From assembly GCA_016182845.1 (NCBI GenBank), contig JACPFT010000013.1, positions 1-64,000 on the forward strand: a stretch of 64,000 bases of DNA. Direction: 5' to 3'. Shown here one piece after another: positions 8,084 through 16,761 of this stretch (positions are counted from its first letter, which is position 1; each line of letters begins with the position of its first letter). The DNA comes from Gammaproteobacteria bacterium. GTDB lineage: Bacteria; Pseudomonadota; Gammaproteobacteria; Enterobacterales; Permianibacteraceae. Under the pieces are notes generated by a model. The model saw only the letters and a list, made by a program, of their open reading frames with translations. It was not told where the DNA came from and did not search any database. A program made the position numbers and the translations under genes.

Positions 8084-8967
8084 CACCCCATCAGGCTCTT
8101 GGCCAGGTCTTCCATATAGGCGCGGAAGCGCGGGCCCACCTCGGCGTGTTCCATCCCTAAGGCCACGGTGGCCTGGAGATAGCCGAATTTCGAGCCGCAG
8201 TCGTAGCGCGTGCCCTTGAAGCGGTGGGCGATCAGACTGTCTTCCGAGAGCAGCTCGGCGATGGCGTCGGTGAGCTGGATCTCGCCGCCCTTGCCGCGCC
8301 CGGTGTGCTCCAGGATTTCGAAGACCTTGCCGGGCAGCAGGTAACGGCCGACCACCGCCAGGGTGGAGGGCGCGATGGCCGGGTTGGGCTTCTCGACGAT
8401 GGCGGAGATCACGTCCTGACCCTGGCGCTGGCCCTCGTGCAGGGAGACGATGCCATAGCGGTCGGTCTGTTCGCGGGGCACGTCCTCGACAGCCACCGAG
8501 CCCAGGCCGGTTTCGGCATAGAGGTCCACCATGTCCTTGAGGCAACCGCCCTTACTGTCGTGGATGAAGTCGTCGGCCAGCAGCACGGCGAAGGGCTGAT
8601 CGCCGACGATGGGCTGGGCGCAGAGCACGGCATGGCCCAGGCCCAGGGGTTCGGCCTGGCGCACATAGGCCACCGACACGCCCTTGGGCAGGATATTGCG
8701 CACGCTGTCCAGCAGCTCGTTCTTGCCGGCCAGGCGCAGACGGTCTTCCAGCTCGTAGGAGCGGTCGAAATGGTCCTCGATGGAACCCTTGGACCAGGAG
8801 GTGACGAAGACCAGCTGGGTGATGCCGGCGGCCACGGCTTCTTCCACGGCGTACTGGATCAGGGGCTTGTCGACGATGGGCAGCATTTCCTTGGGATTGG
8901 CCTTGGTGGCGGGCAGGAAGCGCGTGCCCATGCCGGCGACGGGAAATACGGCGGTCTTGATGGCCAT
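8083..8967 (-). CDS. galU: UTP-glucose-1-phosphate uridylyltransferase
   Basis: A 294-residue GalU. It makes UDP-glucose from UTP and glucose-1-phosphate, supplying donor sugar for EPS, LPS and glycogen-type polymers. The nucleotidyltransferase signature [20 protein letters not shown] lies at about 8-27, with VLLADDF and the catalytic-site [11 protein letters not shown] further on. Start 8967 (MAIKTAVFP) has AGGA 7 nt upstream; the frame extends upstream to 9003 without similarity. It is divergent from the deacetylase at 9075. Confidence 0.96.
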   Translation of the reverse strand: MAIKTAVFPVAGMGTRFLPATKANPKEMLPIVDKPLIQYAVEEAVAAGITQLVFVTSWSKGSIEDHFDRSYELEDRLRLAGKNELLDSVRNILPKGVSVAYVRQAEPLGLGHAVLCAQPIVGDQPFAVLLADDFIHDSKGGCLKDMVDLYAETGLGSVAVEDVPREQTDRYGIVSLHEGQRQGQDVISAIVEKPNPAIAPSTLAVVGRYLLPGKVFEILEHTGRGKGGEIQLTDAIAELLSEDSLIAHRFKGTRYDCGSKFGYLQATVALGMEHAEVGPRFRAYMEDLAKSLMG

Positions 8968-9074
8968 GAAGACATCCTTGGTTGAAACGGACAACAGGCG
9001 CACAGTGTAATCGGGAGTGGCGGCGACTGCGATATACTCGCCGCCAGATCAGCATCGCCACGGAAGGACCCGCC

Positions 9075-10034
9075 TTGAGCACGCCCCTCGCCCCGCTATT
9101 CCGCCTCGCCGCCGGCCTGAACCGGCGCCTGCCCATCCTCATCTACCACCAGGTCCTGGCCGAGACCGATCCCCTGCGCCCGGATGTGCCGGACGCCAAG
9201 GCTTTCGCCGCCCAGCTGGACTTGCTGGCCTCGGTCTATCGCATCATTCCCCTGGAAGAGGGTGTAGAGCGGCTCCGGGCCGGCACATTGCCGGCGCGTG
9301 CCCTGGCCATCAGCTTCGACGACGGCTACCGGGACAACCTGGAGGTGGCGACACCCGTGCTCAAGGCCAAGGGCCTGCACGCCAGCTTCTTCCTGACCAC
9401 GGCCTGGCTCCAGGGCGGCTTGATGTTCAACGACCGCATCATCGAGGCCATCCGCCGCTGGCCAGGCAGCCGTTTCGACGGCCGGGCCTGGGGGCTGCCG
9501 GAATTGTCCCTCGCCGGCGACGCCGAACGGGTGCGTGCCTACGAGACGGTGATCACCGCCTGGAAGCACCTGCCCTTCGCGGAGCGCGCGGCGCGCGTGG
9601 AAGAACTGGCCAGCCAGGTGGCCGGCATGCCCGGGGACTTCATGCTGGACGCGGCAGGCGTGCGGGCCCTACGCTTAAGCGGCATGGCCATCGGCGGCCA
9701 CACCCACGACCACCCCATACTCGCCAAACTGGAGCGCGATGCCGCCCACGAGACCATGGCGCGCAACAAGGCCGAGCTGGAAGCCATCCTGGGCGAGAAG
9801 CTGAAGCTCTTCGCCTATCCGAACGGCAAGCCGGGACGCGACTACACGGAAGAGCATGTGCGGATCGCCAAGGAGCTGGGCTACGAGGCGGCGGTCAGCA
9901 CCGCCGTCGGCGCCGCCGGAACCGGCGCCGACGTCTTCCAGTTACCGCGCTTCCTGCCCTGGGACAAGACTCCGAGCCGCTTCCTGGCGCGCTGCCTCAA
10001 GCTGGCAGCCACGGGGGAATATACACGGGTTTGA
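9075..10034 (+). CDS. NodB-type polysaccharide deacetylase
   Basis: A 319-residue carbohydrate esterase family 4 protein. Conserved motifs are ILIYHQV near 21-27, FDDGYRDN with the metal-binding Asp pair, and GGHTHDHPIL with the HxxxH zinc ligands; FAYPNGKPGRD resembles the late motif. It should remove N- or O-acetyl groups from a polysaccharide or lipid-linked sugar. No clear signal peptide is seen. The start is taken as TTG 9075 because GGAAGGA lies 6 nt upstream and no ATG fits. Confidence 0.85.
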   Translation: MSTPLAPLFRLAAGLNRRLPILIYHQVLAETDPLRPDVPDAKAFAAQLDLLASVYRIIPLEEGVERLRAGTLPARALAISFDDGYRDNLEVATPVLKAKGLHASFFLTTAWLQGGLMFNDRIIEAIRRWPGSRFDGRAWGLPELSLAGDAERVRAYETVITAWKHLPFAERAARVEELASQVAGMPGDFMLDAAGVRALRLSGMAIGGHTHDHPILAKLERDAAHETMARNKAELEAILGEKLKLFAYPNGKPGRDYTEEHVRIAKELGYEAAVSTAVGAAGTGADVFQLPRFLPWDKTPSRFLARCLKLAATGEYTRV

Positions 10035-10043
10035 AGAAGAAAT

Positions 10044-10232
10044 TTAACCGCCAAGGCGCCAAGAACGCCAAGAACGCCAAGGGAAATCAGGCGGAATTAA
10101 CCGCAAAGGCCGCTAAGGCCAGAAAGATTTGATAAGCCGCTAGTTATGGGCTTCTAACTCTTCGTGGCCTTAGCGGCCTTTGCGGTTTATTGGATTTTCT
10201 TCCCTTGGCGTTCTTGGCGCCTTAGCGGTTAA
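10044..10232. repeat. Nested inverted-repeat element
   Basis: Between two convergent genes. Outer arms TTAACCGCCAAGGCGCC (from 10044) and GGCGCCTTAGCGGTTAA (to 10232) enclose inner arms ACCGCAAAGGCCGCTAAGG (about 10100-10118) and the reverse complement (10166-10187). Short CCAAGAACG direct repeats decorate the outer arm. The same outer sequence flanks the element at 53319-53550. The whole could fold into a long cruciform or act as a bidirectional transcript end. Confidence 0.85.
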
Positions 10233-10258
10233 TCCCTCTTCCTGAAGCCCCGCGCGCG

Positions 10259-12079
10259 CTACAACCCCGCCCCATGGCTAGCCAGCCACAGCTCCAGCAT
10301 CATCAGGATCCACACCAGTTCGCCGTAATAGGAGGCATGGCCGTTGCGGTGTTGGGCGATGGCCTCGTCGAGGAATTCGGAGCGGAAGATCCCCCGCGTC
10401 TTGAGCGCGCTCAGGCTGTCGTAGGCCAGGGCCTGGAGCTGGGGCTCGCTGCGCATCCACACGCCGAAGGGCAGGCCGAAGCCGTGCTTGGATTTGTTGA
10501 TAGTGGCCTCGGGCAGGAAACCGCTCAGGGCCCGCTTGTAGAAATAGCGCAGGTTCCGGCCCTTGAGCTTGAGGCCGGCGGGGATGCGCGTGGACAGCTC
10601 CACCAGCTCGTGATCGAGCAGGGGATAGCGGACGTCCACCCCGGCCAGGGCGCACATGCCCGAGACCTTGACCAGGTCGTTGTCGGCCAGGGTGAATTTC
10701 CAGTCCAGATGCAGCATGCGGTCCACCGGGCTCTGGGCCTCGCAGCCGTGGTAGGCCTCGCGCAGCTGCTTGAGCGGCCGCTCCGTATCCACCTGGGCCA
10801 GGAAGTCGGCCTGGAAGACCGTGCCGTGGGCGTTGCGGTGCAGGAAATTATAACTCTGCAGGCGGTCCGGCAGAGGCACCCTGGCCTGGGCCACGTAGCT
10901 GGCAAGTTTACGCATCAGGGGCAGCTTGTCGGCGCCGAGCAGGCGCAGGGGTGCCTCGATGCCGTAATGGCGCAGGCCGGCGGGCAGGTGTTGATAGGCC
11001 TCGAACAGGCCCTGCTTGGCATAGCGCTCGTTGCCGGCGAAGAGCTCGTCGCCGCCGTCGCCGGCCAACATCACCGACACCCCGGAGTCCTTGGCGAGCT
11101 TGGCGCAGTAATAGGCCGCCGCCGCCGAGGAATTGCCGAAGGGCTCGTCGTAGAAGGCCGCCACGCGCGGCACGATGGCCTCCACGTCGGCCGGGGTCAC
11201 ATAGTATTCGTGGTGCTCGGTCTTGAAGTGCTGGGAGACGATGCGCGCGAAGCCCGATTCGTCATAGCCCTGGGCCTTGAAGCCCATGGTGAAAGTCTTG
11301 GCCGGCGCCTCGGGACGCACTTTCGCCAGGACCCCGGCCACGGTGGAACTGTCCAGGCCGCCGGACAGGAAGGCGCCCACGGCAGCCTCCCCGTCGGCCT
11401 CGCGGCGCACGGCCTCGTCCAGGCAGCCGCGCAGCTCCCGCGCCAAGGCCTGCTCGTCGCCGCCCTCGGGCGAACAGAAGCGCACCGGCGCATAAGTCGT
11501 CCCATGAGCCTTGCCCTGGCTCAGGACCAGCTGCTCGCCGGGCTTGAGCTTGTGCACTTGGCGGTAGATGGTGTTGGGACTGGGCACGCAATGGAAATAG
11601 ACGTAATGGAACAGGCTCTGGGCCGAGAGCTGGCCGGAGACCTGGGGATGGCGCACGGCGAGATCCGCCGAGCTGGCGAAGACCACGCCCTCGGGCAGGA
11701 CCGCGTAACACAAGCGCGCGATACCGAAGCGGTCCACGGCCAGCAGGGCCTGCTTGCGGGACAGGTCCAGCACCACCAGGGCGAAGGCCCCGGCGATACC
11801 GGCCACGACGCCGCTCATATGGCCGCGATAACGCTTCAGCAAGGCCCCGGCCAGGCCCAGTTCCTTGACCTGGGCCTGAAGCAGGGGATCCAGGAAGCGC
11901 GGCCGGCCCACCACCAGGGTCACCAGGCCGTCGTCCTGGGCCAGGGACACCTCGGCTTCCCCGGCCAGGCCCCAGCCGTCACCGCGAAGGCGCACACTGG
12001 CGCCGGGCAGCATGACGTCCAGCGCCTCCGCCGTCGCCGAACCGCCTATCCAGCCGCAAAACCCCTGTCCCGCCTTCAT
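10259..12079 (-). CDS. Asparagine synthase-like amidotransferase
   Basis: A protein of 606-620 residues with the two domains of class II glutamine-dependent asparagine synthetases: an N-terminal Ntn glutaminase-like domain (FCGWIGG) and a C-terminal ATP-pyrophosphatase domain with SGGLDSS. In EPS clusters such enzymes probably amidate a sugar acid or similar substrate. The nucleophile Cys is not at position 2: from ATG 12079 it is residue 8, and no start codon directly precedes it, so glutaminase activity is doubtful. Start 12079 or 12121 cannot be settled. It is divergent from the ATP-grasp gene at 12198. Confidence 0.85.
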   Translation of the reverse strand: MKAGQGFCGWIGGSATAEALDVMLPGASVRLRGDGWGLAGEAEVSLAQDDGLVTLVVGRPRFLDPLLQAQVKELGLAGALLKRYRGHMSGVVAGIAGAFALVVLDLSRKQALLAVDRFGIARLCYAVLPEGVVFASSADLAVRHPQVSGQLSAQSLFHYVYFHCVPSPNTIYRQVHKLKPGEQLVLSQGKAHGTTYAPVRFCSPEGGDEQALARELRGCLDEAVRREADGEAAVGAFLSGGLDSSTVAGVLAKVRPEAPAKTFTMGFKAQGYDESGFARIVSQHFKTEHHEYYVTPADVEAIVPRVAAFYDEPFGNSSAAAAYYCAKLAKDSGVSVMLAGDGGDELFAGNERYAKQGLFEAYQHLPAGLRHYGIEAPLRLLGADKLPLMRKLASYVAQARVPLPDRLQSYNFLHRNAHGTVFQADFLAQVDTERPLKQLREAYHGCEAQSPVDRMLHLDWKFTLADNDLVKVSGMCALAGVDVRYPLLDHELVELSTRIPAGLKLKGRNLRYFYKRALSGFLPEATINKSKHGFGLPFGVWMRSEPQLQALAYDSLSALKTRGIFRSEFLDEAIAQHRNGHASYYGELVWILMMLELWLASHGAGL

Positions 12080-12197
12080 CCTCGCCCACTCCGTCCATGG
12101 CAATCGCCGCATTAAGTGCACTAGAATACCGGCCTAACGCCCGCCCGGGCAATCACGCCCGCCAGTGACGGCGGCGCCGCGCGCCAAGGATGCAGCC

Positions 12198-13406
12198 ATG
12201 AACGCCCCCCGCCCGATCCGCACGATCCTGGTTCCCGAAGCCCAGGCCCTGGGCCAGATCGGCGTGATCCGCTCCCTGGGCGCGGCCGGCTACCGCATCG
12301 TCGCCGCCTCGGAGCGCACCGATGCCCTGGGCTTTCACAGCCGCCATGCCCACCAGCACCTGGTCAGCCCGCCGGCCGATGCGCCCGACCTGTACAAAGC
12401 CTGGCTGGACGCGGTCCTGGTCCGCGAGTCGGTCGACCTGATCATCCCTTCCGAACGCTTCGTCGTCGCGCTCAAGGCCTATCTGGACGAGTACCGGCAT
12501 CTGCTGGCCATGGGCCCGGACCTAGACGCGCTGCGCGCCGCCTTCAGCAAGAGCCTGTTGTTCGGCCGCTTCGCGGCGGCCGAATGCCCCGAAGCCCTGA
12601 GCCGCAACCTGCCGCCCTACCGGCTGTGGAGGGCCGGCGAGCCCCTGCCCTCCGGCGCCGAGCTGGCCGCCCTGGGCCGACGCCTGTGGCTGAAGACCGA
12701 CGGCATGCTGGGCGCGAGTCCGGCTGACGACGGCGATGTCGTGGAAATGAGTCCGGAAACGGCGGCATCCGCCCTACCCGAGCTGGGCCGGCGCTATGAG
12801 CAAGTGCTGATCCAGGGCGAGGCGCCGGGCGTGGGCACCGGCGTGTTCCTGATCCGCTGGCAGGGCCGGATCGTCGCCGAGTTCATGTACCGGGGCCTGC
12901 ACGAGACCCCCCATACCGGCGGCAACTCCACCCTGCGCGAGACCTGGTGGCATGACGGCCAGTACCGCGATGCCCTGGCGCGCCTGGACTACCTGGGCTG
13001 GGACGGGGTGTATATGTTCGAATATCGCTGGGATGCCGAAACCGACCGCTATGCCCTCATCGAGGTGAATAGCCGCTTCTGGATGTCGCTCCACTTGGCG
13101 CTCTATGCCGGCGTGGATTTCCCGCACCTTCTGGTGGATGCCCTGCAGGACCGATACCCGGACCGGCCCCAGCGCCCCCTGCGCCAGGCCTGCTGCCGCT
13201 ACACCGTGCCCGGGGAGATTTCGCACTTAAGCTCCAAGCTCAAGGACCACCGTCTGCCCCTGAGCGAGCGCCTGGGCGCCGTCCTCGAATTCCTGGTCCT
13301 GGGCCTGAGCCCGGCCATACACAGCGACCTGGCTTGGCCCGGCGACCGGGCCTTAAGCCGCCTGGCCTGGCGGCACTACCTGGCGCGGCTGTTCAGGCTG
13401 CGCTAA
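12198..13406 (+). CDS. ATP-grasp domain protein
   Basis: A 402-residue protein resembling carbamoyl-phosphate-synthase-like ATP-grasp ligases. The N-terminal Rossmann-like part is TILVPEAQALGQIGVIRSL. The central ATP-grasp has LWLKTDGMLGAS and VLIQGEAPGVGTGVF, and the late Mg-binding strand is YALIEVNSRFWMSLHLA with the E-x-N pair. Such enzymes join a carboxylate to an amine or thiol through an acyl phosphate. In this EPS region it may aminoacylate a sugar, but the substrate is unknown. Start 12198 has AAGGA 8 nt upstream. Confidence 0.82.
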   Translation: MNAPRPIRTILVPEAQALGQIGVIRSLGAAGYRIVAASERTDALGFHSRHAHQHLVSPPADAPDLYKAWLDAVLVRESVDLIIPSERFVVALKAYLDEYRHLLAMGPDLDALRAAFSKSLLFGRFAAAECPEALSRNLPPYRLWRAGEPLPSGAELAALGRRLWLKTDGMLGASPADDGDVVEMSPETAASALPELGRRYEQVLIQGEAPGVGTGVFLIRWQGRIVAEFMYRGLHETPHTGGNSTLRETWWHDGQYRDALARLDYLGWDGVYMFEYRWDAETDRYALIEVNSRFWMSLHLALYAGVDFPHLLVDALQDRYPDRPQRPLRQACCRYTVPGEISHLSSKLKDHRLPLSERLGAVLEFLVLGLSPAIHSDLAWPGDRALSRLAWRHYLARLFRLR

Positions 13407-13515
13407 ACGGCATGGCCTAGCACGAGCTTGATCGACGCCATGGCCCGACCGGGCTCCCCCGACTAAAATGACCTGTTTGCACCTTGGCACAGGCCCAGTT
13501 TTCGAGGTTTGACCC

Positions 13516-14142
13516 ATGCCCACCCTGCTGAAGCGCCTGTTGCGGCGCCTGCGCAAACCCTTCGGCGCCTCGGCGAAACTGGTGATCTATCGCCACGACC
13601 TCGAAGACGTCGCCCTGGATGTGCCCCGCCCCTTCCGGCTCAATCACCGGCCGGACCTGGAGGCTCACCGGCAGAGCGAACGCTGGTTGGACACGCCGAC
13701 CTTCTTGCATAGCGCCCATGCCCGCCTGAACGGCGGCGAATGGGTGTACACCTATGCAGAGGCGGGCGAACTGCTGGCCTGGTTTTGGGTCGTTCCCGAA
13801 CAGACCCGCGCCTATTTTCCCTCCGTCGACCAGGAGTACCGCTTTCCGTTAGACTCCTATGCGTTCTACGAGGTCTACGTCTGCCCAAATGCCCGCGGAC
13901 GGGGCCTGTACACGGCGGGCATGCGCCAGCTCCTGGCCGAGATGCGGGAGTTGGGACGGGTTCGCCATGTATATTGCGCCGTGCACGCCGATAATGCCGT
14001 GCCACACAAAGTCATGCGGGCCCTGGGGTTTCATGCGGAAGCCTGTTTGAATTTCCGCCGCCGGCTATGGAAGCAAACGAAATGGATGGACAGCTTGAGC
14101 GCAGACCCGGAATCGCCCGACTCCCCGCCTATGAATCCCTAA
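13516..14142 (+). CDS. GNAT-like acetyltransferase, first of a tandem pair
   Basis: A 208-residue protein with a GNAT-like core: AFYEVYVCPNARGRGLYTAGMRQLL, where the ARGRGLY segment corresponds to the acetyl-CoA-binding R/QxxGxG/A motif, and VYCAVHADNAVPHKVMRALGF as the following strand and helix. A basic N-terminus (LLKRLLRRLRKPF) could associate with membrane. It is a diverged duplicate of the next gene (both have LVIYRHDL, GEW and WFW-VPEQT blocks). The two overlap by 76 nt. It probably acylates an amino sugar or an EPS lipid intermediate. Confidence 0.8.
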   Translation: MPTLLKRLLRRLRKPFGASAKLVIYRHDLEDVALDVPRPFRLNHRPDLEAHRQSERWLDTPTFLHSAHARLNGGEWVYTYAEAGELLAWFWVVPEQTRAYFPSVDQEYRFPLDSYAFYEVYVCPNARGRGLYTAGMRQLLAEMRELGRVRHVYCAVHADNAVPHKVMRALGFHAEACLNFRRRLWKQTKWMDSLSADPESPDSPPMNP

Positions 14143-14762
14143 GCCTCAAGGCCCAAGCCTGGCGCACACCCCTGCTGCGCGCCTGGCAGCGCCTCCGTCG
14201 GCGCCTCTACGACGATGTCTGCCTGCTGATCTACCGGCACGACCTGCAGGCCATCCCCCCGGAGGAAAGCCCGCCCTTCGCCCGCAACCGGGTCGAGGAC
14301 GTGCTGGCCTTCCGGCAGATCGAGGCCTGGTACGGCACCCTCCAGTTCCAGCACGATGCCTGGGCGCGCCTCGCCGACGGCGAATGGTTCTATTCCCATT
14401 GCGAGGACGAGCGCCTGGATGCCTGGTTCTGGCTGGTCCCGGAGCAGACTCACGCCCGCTTCGGCGCGGTCAAACAGGACTACGACTTCCCGCCCGGCAG
14501 CTATGTCAGCTATGGCGCCTATGTGCACCCGGCCGCCCGGGGTCTGGGCCTGTTCTCCGCCGGCAAGCGCCAGCTGCTCAGGGAGCTGGCCGTCCAGCCC
14601 GGCGCCCGCCAGGCCTATTGCGCGATCCGCGCCGACAACCGTGCCTCCCGTGCCGTGTCCGAGAAGCTGGGCTACCGGGTGGAAGCCGCCCTGCGCTACC
14701 GGCGCATCCTGTTCTGGCAGCGCCGTTGGCGGGAACCGGTGGAGAACGGCCTATGGCCCTGA
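14067..14762 (+). CDS. GNAT-like acetyltransferase, second of a tandem pair
   Basis: A 231-residue paralogue of the preceding gene, with VYLIYRHDL-type block LLIYRHDLQAI, GEWFYSH, DAWFWLVPEQTHARFG and the acetyl-CoA loop HPAARGLGLFSAGKRQLL. CAIRADNRASRAVSEKLGY completes the GNAT fold. Two starts are possible, 14067 and 14082; both lie inside the previous gene, so overlap is unavoidable. The stop overlaps the start of the following deacetylase by 10 nt. Tight coupling suggests that the products act on the same substrate. Confidence 0.8.
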   Translation: MEANEMDGQLERRPGIARLPAYESLSLKAQAWRTPLLRAWQRLRRRLYDDVCLLIYRHDLQAIPPEESPPFARNRVEDVLAFRQIEAWYGTLQFQHDAWARLADGEWFYSHCEDERLDAWFWLVPEQTHARFGAVKQDYDFPPGSYVSYGAYVHPAARGLGLFSAGKRQLLRELAVQPGARQAYCAIRADNRASRAVSEKLGYRVEAALRYRRILFWQRRWREPVENGLWP

Positions 14763-15781
14763 AACGCCGCCTCAAGCTCGCCTTCCTGGCCCTGAGCCGT
14801 GCCCTGGGTCTGTTCGCCCTGGCCCGGAGACTCACGGCCAACCAGCTGCGCATCCTCTGCTACCACGGCTTCGTGCGCCTGGGCGACGAGTCGCGCTTCC
14901 GCCCGCCGTTGTTCATGCGCCGGGCGACCTTCGCCGCCAGGCTGGAGCACCTGCGGCGCCAAGCCTACCCGGTCCTGGACATCGACGAGGCCCTGGAACG
15001 CCTGGCCGCTGGCATCCTGCCGCCGCGCGCCACGGTCATCACCCTCGACGACGGTTTCCATAGCGTGCTCAGCGAAGCCTGGCCCGAGCTGGAGCGGCGG
15101 GGACTGCCGGCCACGCTCTATGTCACGACGTATTACGTGCGGAAGCAGCTGCCGGTGTTCCGCCTGGTGCTGCAATACCTGATCTGGCGCAGCCGCCAGC
15201 CCGAGCTCGCGCTGGACGGCCTGGGCCGCTGGCCCCTGGGCGATGCCCAGCAGAAAGAGGATGCTGCCATGGCGCTCATGGCCCACGGCGAGGCCGTGCT
15301 GGACGAGGCCGGGCGCCAGGCCCTGCTGGAACGCCTGGCGACGGCCCTGGGCGAGGACATGGGGAGCTTACGGAGCACCCGCGCCTTCGCCATGCTCACC
15401 GAGGACGAGATCCGCGAGCTGGAAACCCGGGGCCTGCGCATCGAGCTGCACACCCACCGCCACCGTTTTCCCGCCGACTCCCGCGAGCTGGCCGAGCGGG
15501 AAATCGCCGACAACCGCGCCGTCCTGGAACCCCTCGCCGGCCGGCCGCTCACGCATTTCTGCTATCCCAGCGGCGAATGGCAGGAACACCAGGCCCCCTG
15601 GCTGGATGCCCTGGGCGTGTATTCATCCACGACCTGCCTACCAGGCTTGAACGACCGAAACACCCCACGCCATGCCCTGCGCCGGCAACTGGATGCCGAG
15701 GACTTGAGTCTGCTGGAATTCGAGGCGGAACTGTCGGGCTTCCTGCCCGGTCTGCGAGGATTCTTGAGTGGGGCGGGTTAG
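14753..15781 (+). CDS. NodB-type polysaccharide deacetylase
   Basis: A 342-residue carbohydrate esterase 4 protein with RILCYHGFV near 34-42, ITLDDGFHSVL with the catalytic/metal Asp pair, ELHTHRHRFP with the metal-binding histidines and FCYPSGEW as the later motif. It differs substantially from the deacetylase at 9075. GGAG sits 8 nt before ATG 14753. Its TAG stop (15779-15781) lies inside a palindromic repeat of the GGGTTAGCGCAGCGTAA type, so the last residues may derive from the repeat. Confidence 0.87.
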   Translation: MALKRRLKLAFLALSRALGLFALARRLTANQLRILCYHGFVRLGDESRFRPPLFMRRATFAARLEHLRRQAYPVLDIDEALERLAAGILPPRATVITLDDGFHSVLSEAWPELERRGLPATLYVTTYYVRKQLPVFRLVLQYLIWRSRQPELALDGLGRWPLGDAQQKEDAAMALMAHGEAVLDEAGRQALLERLATALGEDMGSLRSTRAFAMLTEDEIRELETRGLRIELHTHRHRFPADSRELAEREIADNRAVLEPLAGRPLTHFCYPSGEWQEHQAPWLDALGVYSSTTCLPGLNDRNTPRHALRRQLDAEDLSLLEFEAELSGFLPGLRGFLSGAG

Positions 15782-15891
15782 CGCAGCGTAAGCCGCCATC
15801 TCGGTCACGTTCCGCGACCGACCGTCTGCGTCCCTGACTCGCGCGTATCAAGAAGATGGCGGATTATGGCCTTCGGCCTACGTCCGCCTAG
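15772..15891. repeat. Palindromic repeat overlapping a gene end
   Basis: The sequence GGCGGGTTAGCGCAGCGTAA at the deacetylase stop belongs to the same family as the repeats at 7578 and 62029. It is followed by arms AAGCCGCCATCT and AGATGGCGGATT about 55 bp apart. The element lies between convergent genes. Confidence 0.75.
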
Positions 15892-15921
15892 GAAAACCCG
15901 ACGAAAGTCCAGGAACCGCCC

Positions 15922-16560
15922 TTACCAAGCCCCCGCCGCCTTCAAGCGGTTGCGCAGGCCCGGCAACGGGTAGTTGGCGCCATAGGCTGCCTGGGCATGG
16001 GCCTTGGCGTTCTTGTAGTCTTTCTTGTCCACATAGAGCAGGCCCAGGTTGTAATGGGCCTCGGAGTATTTCGGCGCGGCCTTGAGCACGGTCTGGTATT
16101 GCACCAGGGCCTCGGTGAAGTCGCCGTCCTTGTGCAGATGCACGGCATAAAGCAGGCGGGCGCGGAAGTCGTGAGGCGCGAATTGCAGGCCACGCACGTA
16201 ATAACAGGCCGCCGCCTCGTACTTGCGGCGCTGCCACATGCTGTCGGCCTTGTAAGCCGGGGAGCGCCAGTAGCGCGACAGGACCATCAGCGCCTCGTAA
16301 TGATTGGGGAAGACCGCCAGGGTGTAGTTCAGATCCCCGAGGATCGACGAGGTGGCGCCGGCCCGCAGATTCCTGACATCGGCGGTGAAGTGGAAGTTCT
16401 CCACGATGGCGCGCTTGGCCTGGGTGGCCGGCAGGCTGAAGTCGAAGGGGCCGTAGGGCGCGCCCTGGGAGCTATAGGGACGGCACTGGCTGGCGTCGAA
16501 GGCGGCGGCGGCGGAAGACAGGGCGAGGCCGGCGGCGAGGCTGAGGGTTGGGCGGAACAT
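15922..16560 (-). CDS. Secreted TPR-repeat protein
   Basis: A 212-residue protein with a signal peptide (LAAGLALSSAAAAFDA, cleavage near residue 20) and at least two to three tetratricopeptide repeats (AACYYVRGLQFAPHDFRARL, ALVQYQTVLKAAPKYSEAHY, NLGLLYVDKKDYKNAKAHA). It is probably a periplasmic or outer-membrane-associated scaffold. TPR proteins are common in EPS export loci, where they help assemble the secretion complex. No lipobox is seen. Confidence 0.75.
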   Translation of the reverse strand: MFRPTLSLAAGLALSSAAAAFDASQCRPYSSQGAPYGPFDFSLPATQAKRAIVENFHFTADVRNLRAGATSSILGDLNYTLAVFPNHYEALMVLSRYWRSPAYKADSMWQRRKYEAAACYYVRGLQFAPHDFRARLLYAVHLHKDGDFTEALVQYQTVLKAAPKYSEAHYNLGLLYVDKKDYKNAKAHAQAAYGANYPLPGLRNRLKAAGAW

Positions 16561-16695
16561 GGGCGCATCCTATGCGGGCGAAGACGGTGAGGACCGTGCA
16601 AACTCCCCCGGCCCGGAATCATTTTGGCCGGCGCCGGCGGGCATTGCAATGGCCGGCTTTAAGCTAGGCTGATAACGATGGCCGGCCAAGCGGCC

Positions 16696-16759
16696 AAGTT
16701 CGCCGGAAAACAAGTTCGCCGGGAAACAAGTTCGCTGGGAAACAAGTTCGCTGGGAAAG
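16696..16759. repeat. Four 16-bp tandem repeats before a start codon
   Basis: Four adjacent copies of AAGTTCGC(C/T)GGGAAAC at 16696, 16712, 16728 and 16744 end 2 nt before ATG 16762. Copies 3 and 4 carry CTGGG and copies 1 and 2 carry CCGG(G/A). The GGGAAA of the last unit is positioned as a ribosome-binding site, so each copy offers a similar purine-rich element. Copy number could vary by slippage. Confidence 0.9.
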
Positions 16760-16761
16760 CC

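Noticed and set aside
9017-10132. 371-codon plus-strand frame overlapping the first deacetylase
   Set aside because: An out-of-frame Pro/Arg-rich shadow; NodB motifs are in the 9075 frame.
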